Assembly: GCF_018531495.1 (NCBI RefSeq)
Contig: NZ_JAHDTI010000001.1
Span: 124,001-188,000, forward strand
Reading direction: 5' to 3'
Source of the DNA: Nonomuraea sediminis
Lineage (GTDB): Bacteria; Actinomycetota; Actinomycetes; Streptosporangiales; Streptosporangiaceae
Length of the DNA: 64,000 bases
The notes beneath the pieces are model-generated. The model had not been told where the DNA came from, searched no databases, and saw nothing but the letters and a program-made list of their open reading frames with translations. A program made the translations under genes and the position numbers. Of this stretch, positions 60,414 to 64,000 are shown piece after piece; the first letter of the stretch is position 1; every line of letters begins with the position of its first letter.

Positions 60414-63400
60414 CTACCGTCTGCGATCATCCCAATCTTGGTATTCCTTGGAGGGATTGCCGCAGAGTTGCTCGATCGGCCGCAGGTCGATCTTGGTTTT
60501 GAATCGGACGAAAAACGGATCGCCATGCAGGATCCGGTCTCGAAGATAGAATCTCTTGTCGAGCGCGTCACCGGCCTTTTTGTTGTCGTCATTCGGAATG
60601 GGGCAGACCGAAAACTTGTCGGGATTGGCCGGCTTGTCGCCGTCCCAGAGCGAGGACCATTCCCATCGCTCATAGGTGGAGGCGAAGGGGTATTCATCGC
60701 ATTGACGGGTTTGGTTCTGCGTGTAGTTTACTCCCCAGATCTCTATGCACTTCGGTCGCGTATACTTTCTACGGTAGGTGTCGGCGAGGTCGCCTGACAG
60801 TCTGTGGAGCCATGCCCTGCTCTTATCCTCGCCGCCGCATCCCTGGATGATGGTCTTCCCTGCCCCTCCTCCGGGGCCGACGTAGCCGAGAGGCTTCTCG
60901 TAGGTGTCGTTGGGATCGTTGCAGGCCTTCCAGTAATGCTCGTATGCAGCGTCATAGCCTGAACCGGTGCTGAATACGATCGAGGGGATTGCGCTGTCGA
61001 AGATGCAGCCACCATCGCCTGCGATGTAGCTAGCGCTGTCGCACCGAACAATGGTGCGATCCTCGAGAGGTTTCCCTGAAACCGAATAATAGCCTTGAAT
61101 ACCCGGCCAGTTCGGCCAGTTCACATACGTTCGGAAGCCGTCGATTGTTACGGCTTCCACGTTTGCCCTATCTTCGGTCTTGGCGGGAGTTCCGTTGTCG
61201 TGCTCTTCCCAGACAAGTGTCCGCGTCGGATCCGCTTTCTCCTTGGGGCAGCGCAGTCGGAACCGTGCAGTGCTGCCGTCCCAGCTATTTATCGACATGG
61301 TGCGATAATTGAGGTTTGGACTACCCCCGAATTCGGTCACGTGCTGGCATCGGGTGCCCACTGGATTCACGCCGATCGTCATTTGGCGCGAACCGATGCC
61401 TATGTTATAGATGTCGTCGAGTTTCTTGTCCAAGTAGTAGACGTCAATCACGATGTCTCGCGATGTGGCACCCTTTGCTTCATCCGCGCCCAGACTGCCC
61501 TTGCCGTGGAAGGTGTGGGCAATGGTCATCACCTTTCCCTTGGCCTGGCAGAAGGTGATGCGGCAGTTGGGGGTGGAGCTGTCTATCGCCGAAACGTCGC
61601 CGATGGAGCACCAGGCATAGTGGTTCTTGATCCAGCCCTGCGGACGACCCGCTTTGGCGATTTCCTTCTTGCAGTCGTCGGGGGTAATGCGATCGAATTC
61701 ATAAATCGGAATCGGGTCGTCTGCGGCTGGCGCGCTCTGGACGACGGCGTTGTCGAGTTTACGCTGGACTGGGCGAGTCTCAGTAGGTGTGGCTGCAGCG
61801 ATGCTCACGCTGATGGTGTGCCAACCAGTCCAGGCGCCGTTGGCACCGGAAGCGGTCGCGCGGGCGCGCCATCTCACCGAATGGCCGTCTCCCAGCCGCC
61901 CACTGGGGACCTGCAGCGTCACCCGGGAGTCGGCGCGCTTGGCGGTGGCCTGACCTGACCAGACCAGTTGCTTGCCCTCAGTGGTCTCGTCCGTCTTGAC
62001 GAACTTGCCGGGCTTGCTGGCCTTGGCGGGGAGGCGAGAAATTTCCACCTCGACTTTCGCCTCGTCGTGGCGCCCAGCGGGCAGCCAGGTGGTCAGGCGG
62101 GGGGTGAGGGTGGAGACGGTGGTGACGCCGTCCACGGTGCGGCTGTCGTCGACCGTCAGCTTCGCGATCCCCGCGGGGTCCGAGGTACCCAGGCTGAGCT
62201 CTTGTGGCGTTCTGCTCGCCGCAGCGCCGATCGGCGTGTTCATGTCGGCCTGGATCTCGGCTTCGCTCTGGACACGGTTGTAGATCCGTACCTCGTCGAT
62301 GAGTCCGGTGTAGAACTCATCCCAGAAGGCGTTGCCTCCCATCCGGAGAGCACCTCCGTCATCCACGATGTCGCCGGTCAGCGCCGCCCGCGACACTAGC
62401 GTGCCGTTGACGTACAAGCACGCGAAGGCACCGTCATAGGTGACCGCCAGGTGGCTCCACTGGTCCAGCGGCAGCGGGTCCTCACCGACGAGCCCGCCAC
62501 CTTCGGAAGTGGTTTTGAACCAGCCCGCCGGCGAGTTGTACTCGGATGAAGCATAGATACCGTAGACGCCGCCCTCGGCATGCTCCTTCATCAGCACCGT
62601 CCGCCACAGGCTGTCCAGCGTGGAGGGCCGCACCCACGCCGACAGCGAGAGCTTGTTCGTCAAGCGCAACGAAGCAGCGTGCTCCACCGTCAACCAGCTG
62701 GAGGTGCCGTTGAACGACAGCGCCTTCCCGTACTTGCCCGTGGTCCAGGTGGTATCCCGGGCGACTCCGGTATTGCTCTGGCCGGAGGAGTCGCCCACGG
62801 TTGTGCCCACGCCCTCGTCCATGCCGTAGGCCGCAACCAGCCCGGACGGTGGTTTCGTGCCGGTGGTGAACGACCACGTGTACGGCTCGGCGATAGCGTT
62901 GCCTGCGAGGTCCTTGGCTCCGGACACCACGGCAGTGTACGCGGCGTTCTCCGCCAGCGACTGCGCGGGAGTGAACGTCAGCACCCGCTGGGCAGCGTCC
63001 ATCGCGGAGGATCCGGCTACCGCCGTACCTGAGGAGTTCTTCAGCGTGAACTGAGCGTCGGTTACCGCTTCACTGAACGTCGCAGTCACCGGCGTCGTAA
63101 CTGGAATACCCGTCGCACCGGCTACCGGACTGACCGCAGAAACAGTCGGCGGGGTTGTGTCGGGGTCTGGTGTCGCGGAGCCGACGGGAGTGTTCATATC
63201 GGCTTGGATCTCCGGGATGCTCAGGGCCCGGTTGTAGACGCGCACCTCATCGATCAGACCACTGAAGTACTCACCCCACACCTGATTGCCGCCAATCCGC
63301 AACGGGCTGCCGTCGTCGACAAGAGCGCCGTTGAGCGCGATCTCGGCTACCTGCTGACCGTTGACGAACAGCCGCAGGGCAGCGCCGTCGTAGGTCGCTG

Positions 63401-64000
63401 CCAAGTGGCTCCAGGTGTTGATCGGCAAGGGTAAGGTGCCGTTGACGACCGCCGGCTCCGCGGGAGACGTCTTCGCCCAACTGGAGGGAACCGTCCCGTT
63501 GGAGGCGTAGAGCAGGTAGGAGACGGCGTCGGCTGCTTGGAGTTCCTTGCCGACAACACTTCTCCAGCCATTCACCGTCGTAGGGTTGACCCAGGCCGAC
63601 AGCGTCATCCTGCTCTCCAAGCGCAGCGAGGCGGCATCCTGGGCGGTCACCCAGCTGGAGGTGCCGTTGAACGACAGCGCCTTACCGTACTTTCCGTTCT
63701 GCCACGAGGTGGCAGTGGCCGTTCCGGTGTTGTTGTGGCCGGAGGAGTCGCTCACGCTCGTCCCGACACCTTCGTCCATGCCGTACGCCGCTACGAGCCC
63801 GGTCGGTGGTTTCGCACCAGTAGTGAACGACCAGCTGTACGGCGCGGTCAAGGCGTTGCCCGCGAGGTCCTTTGCGCTGGACACCTCGGCGGTGTAGGTG
63901 GAGGTCTCAGCAATCGGCTGCGCAGGAGTGAAGGTGAGCACTCGATCGGTGTTATCCATCACCGAGGTTCCAGCAATCGCGGATCCGCCGGAGTCCTTCA
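60414..64000 (-). CDS. LamG/Ig-repeat protein with C-terminal NucA/NucB-type DNase domain (5' end outside window)
   Basis: The frame is open to the right edge; about 1,194 codons are seen. Upstream are two repeats, each a bacterial Ig-like domain (VSPVAGATGIPVTTPVTATF) followed by a LamG/concanavalin-like domain (AYGMDEGVGTTVGDSSG, then LSFNGTSSWLTV). A beta-rich linker domain and about 380 unique residues follow. Ninety-five residues from the end stands CDEYPFASTYE, the NucA/NucB DNase signature, followed by AGDALDKRFYLRDRILHGDPFFV, as in that family. It is probably exported (signal beyond window) and acts on DNA. The C-terminal part has lower GC than the repeats. This arrangement is typical of polymorphic toxins. 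Confidence 0.8.
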   Translation of the reverse strand, partial: KDSGGSAIAGTSVMDNTDRVLTFTPAQPIAETSTYTAEVSSAKDLAGNALTAPYSWSFTTGAKPPTGLVAAYGMDEGVGTSVSDSSGHNNTGTATATSWQNGKYGKALSFNGTSSWVTAQDAASLRLESRMTLSAWVNPTTVNGWRSVVGKELQAADAVSYLLYASNGTVPSSWAKTSPAEPAVVNGTLPLPINTWSHLAATYDGAALRLFVNGQQVAEIALNGALVDDGSPLRIGGNQVWGEYFSGLIDEVRVYNRALSIPEIQADMNTPVGSATPDPDTTPPTVSAVSPVAGATGIPVTTPVTATFSEAVTDAQFTLKNSSGTAVAGSSAMDAAQRVLTFTPAQSLAENAAYTAVVSGAKDLAGNAIAEPYTWSFTTGTKPPSGLVAAYGMDEGVGTTVGDSSGQSNTGVARDTTWTTGKYGKALSFNGTSSWLTVEHAASLRLTNKLSLSAWVRPSTLDSLWRTVLMKEHAEGGVYGIYASSEYNSPAGWFKTTSEGGGLVGEDPLPLDQWSHLAVTYDGAFACLYVNGTLVSRAALTGDIVDDGGALRMGGNAFWDEFYTGLIDEVRIYNRVQSEAEIQADMNTPIGAAASRTPQELSLGTSDPAGIAKLTVDDSRTVDGVTTVSTLTPRLTTWLPAGRHDEAKVEVEISRLPAKASKPGKFVKTDETTEGKQLVWSGQATAKRADSRVTLQVPSGRLGDGHSVRWRARATASGANGAWTGWHTISVSIAAATPTETRPVQRKLDNAVVQSAPAADDPIPIYEFDRITPDDCKKEIAKAGRPQGWIKNHYAWCSIGDVSAIDSSTPNCRITFCQAKGKVMTIAHTFHGKGSLGADEAKGATSRDIVIDVYYLDKKLDDIYNIGIGSRQMTIGVNPVGTRCQHVTEFGGSPNLNYRTMSINSWDGSTARFRLRCPKEKADPTRTLVWEEHDNGTPAKTEDRANVEAVTIDGFRTYVNWPNWPGIQGYYSVSGKPLEDRTIVRCDSASYIAGDGGCIFDSAIPSIVFSTGSGYDAAYEHYWKACNDPNDTYEKPLGYVGPGGGAGKTIIQGCGGEDKSRAWLHRLSGDLADTYRRKYTRPKCIEIWGVNYTQNQTRQCDEYPFASTYERWEWSSLWDGDKPANPDKFSVCPIPNDDNKKAGDALDKRFYLRDRILHGDPFFVRFKTKIDLRPIEQLCGNPSKEYQDWDDRRR
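62235..64000. repeat. Tandem 957-bp repeats encoding Ig-like plus LamG modules
   Basis: The sequence around 62821 recurs at 63778, and that around 62893 at 63850, both 957 bp apart (319 codons), with roughly 80% identity by eye. At least two units are present and the second is cut by the window edge, so more may follow. Confidence 0.75.

Noticed and set aside
57600..64000. Prophage or integrative element
   Set aside because: No integrase, capsid, portal or att-like repeats; only a single tnpB element and a toxin-like locus.

Overview
This is chromosomal DNA of a GC-rich actinobacterium. Most genes run near 70% GC with dense coding, frequent GTG starts and many ATGA/GTGA gene overlaps. The gene set (PucR and AraC regulators, a TAP-like secreted peptidase, a formylglycine-generating enzyme, ECF-type biotin uptake, DHA2 exporters) points to a soil actinomycete. 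My best guess is Streptosporangiaceae, for example a Nonomuraea-like genus, but this is an inference from gene content without any database search. I found no rRNA, convincing tRNA, CRISPR array or prophage.

Layout. 0-4.6 kb: the start of a cNMP-binding/thioredoxin-reductase fusion, a broken small ORF, a small membrane protein, a PhyH dioxygenase divergent from an AraC regulator, and a small secreted protein. 4.9-10.9 kb: one gene for a 2,002-residue beta-propeller/amphipathic/Ig-like protein. 11.3-13.6 kb: a membrane protein and a secreted alpha/beta hydrolase. 13.8-18.9 kb: a PucR regulator, an AcuI-type acryloyl-CoA reductase, an ADP-forming acyl-CoA ligase and a small hotdog CoA-thioester ammonia lyase. 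Together these make a plausible route from beta-alanine to propionyl-CoA. 18.9-21.9 kb: a Ppx/GppA phosphatase, a formylglycine-generating enzyme and a MurG-like glycosyltransferase. 21.9-25.3 kb: four tandem paralogous membrane/coiled-coil genes, the last one decayed. 25.3-28.6 kb: a GT-C type membrane protein divergent from a two-component system. 28.6-32.7 kb: a five-gene operon bioY-AMP ligase-thiolase-bioM-bioN. 32.8-36.6 kb: propionyl-CoA synthetase and an APC permease.

36.8-46.4 kb holds two nucleotidyltransferases, a GNAT protein, two uncharacterised proteins, a methyltransferase, peptide deformylase, a divergent pair of paralogous DHA2 exporters, a YjbR protein and a penicillin-binding-fold serine hydrolase. 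46.5-53.0 kb is a complete phosphotransferase operon: DeoR regulator, PfkB kinase, mannitol-type IIC, IIB, IIA, zinc dehydrogenase, HPr and Enzyme I. Every step from phosphoenolpyruvate to a phosphorylated hexitol and its oxidation is encoded in one transcript. 53.0-57.6 kb carries a Clp-family ATPase, an SRPBCC protein and an AraC regulator with a repetitive insert. 57.6-64.0 kb is an accessory island of lower GC. It holds a TnpB-only IS200/IS605-type element, a gene resembling DUF6461 proteins, and the 3' part of a secreted-type LamG/Ig-repeat protein ending in a NucA/NucB-type DNase domain. The last two look like a polymorphic toxin and its immunity protein.
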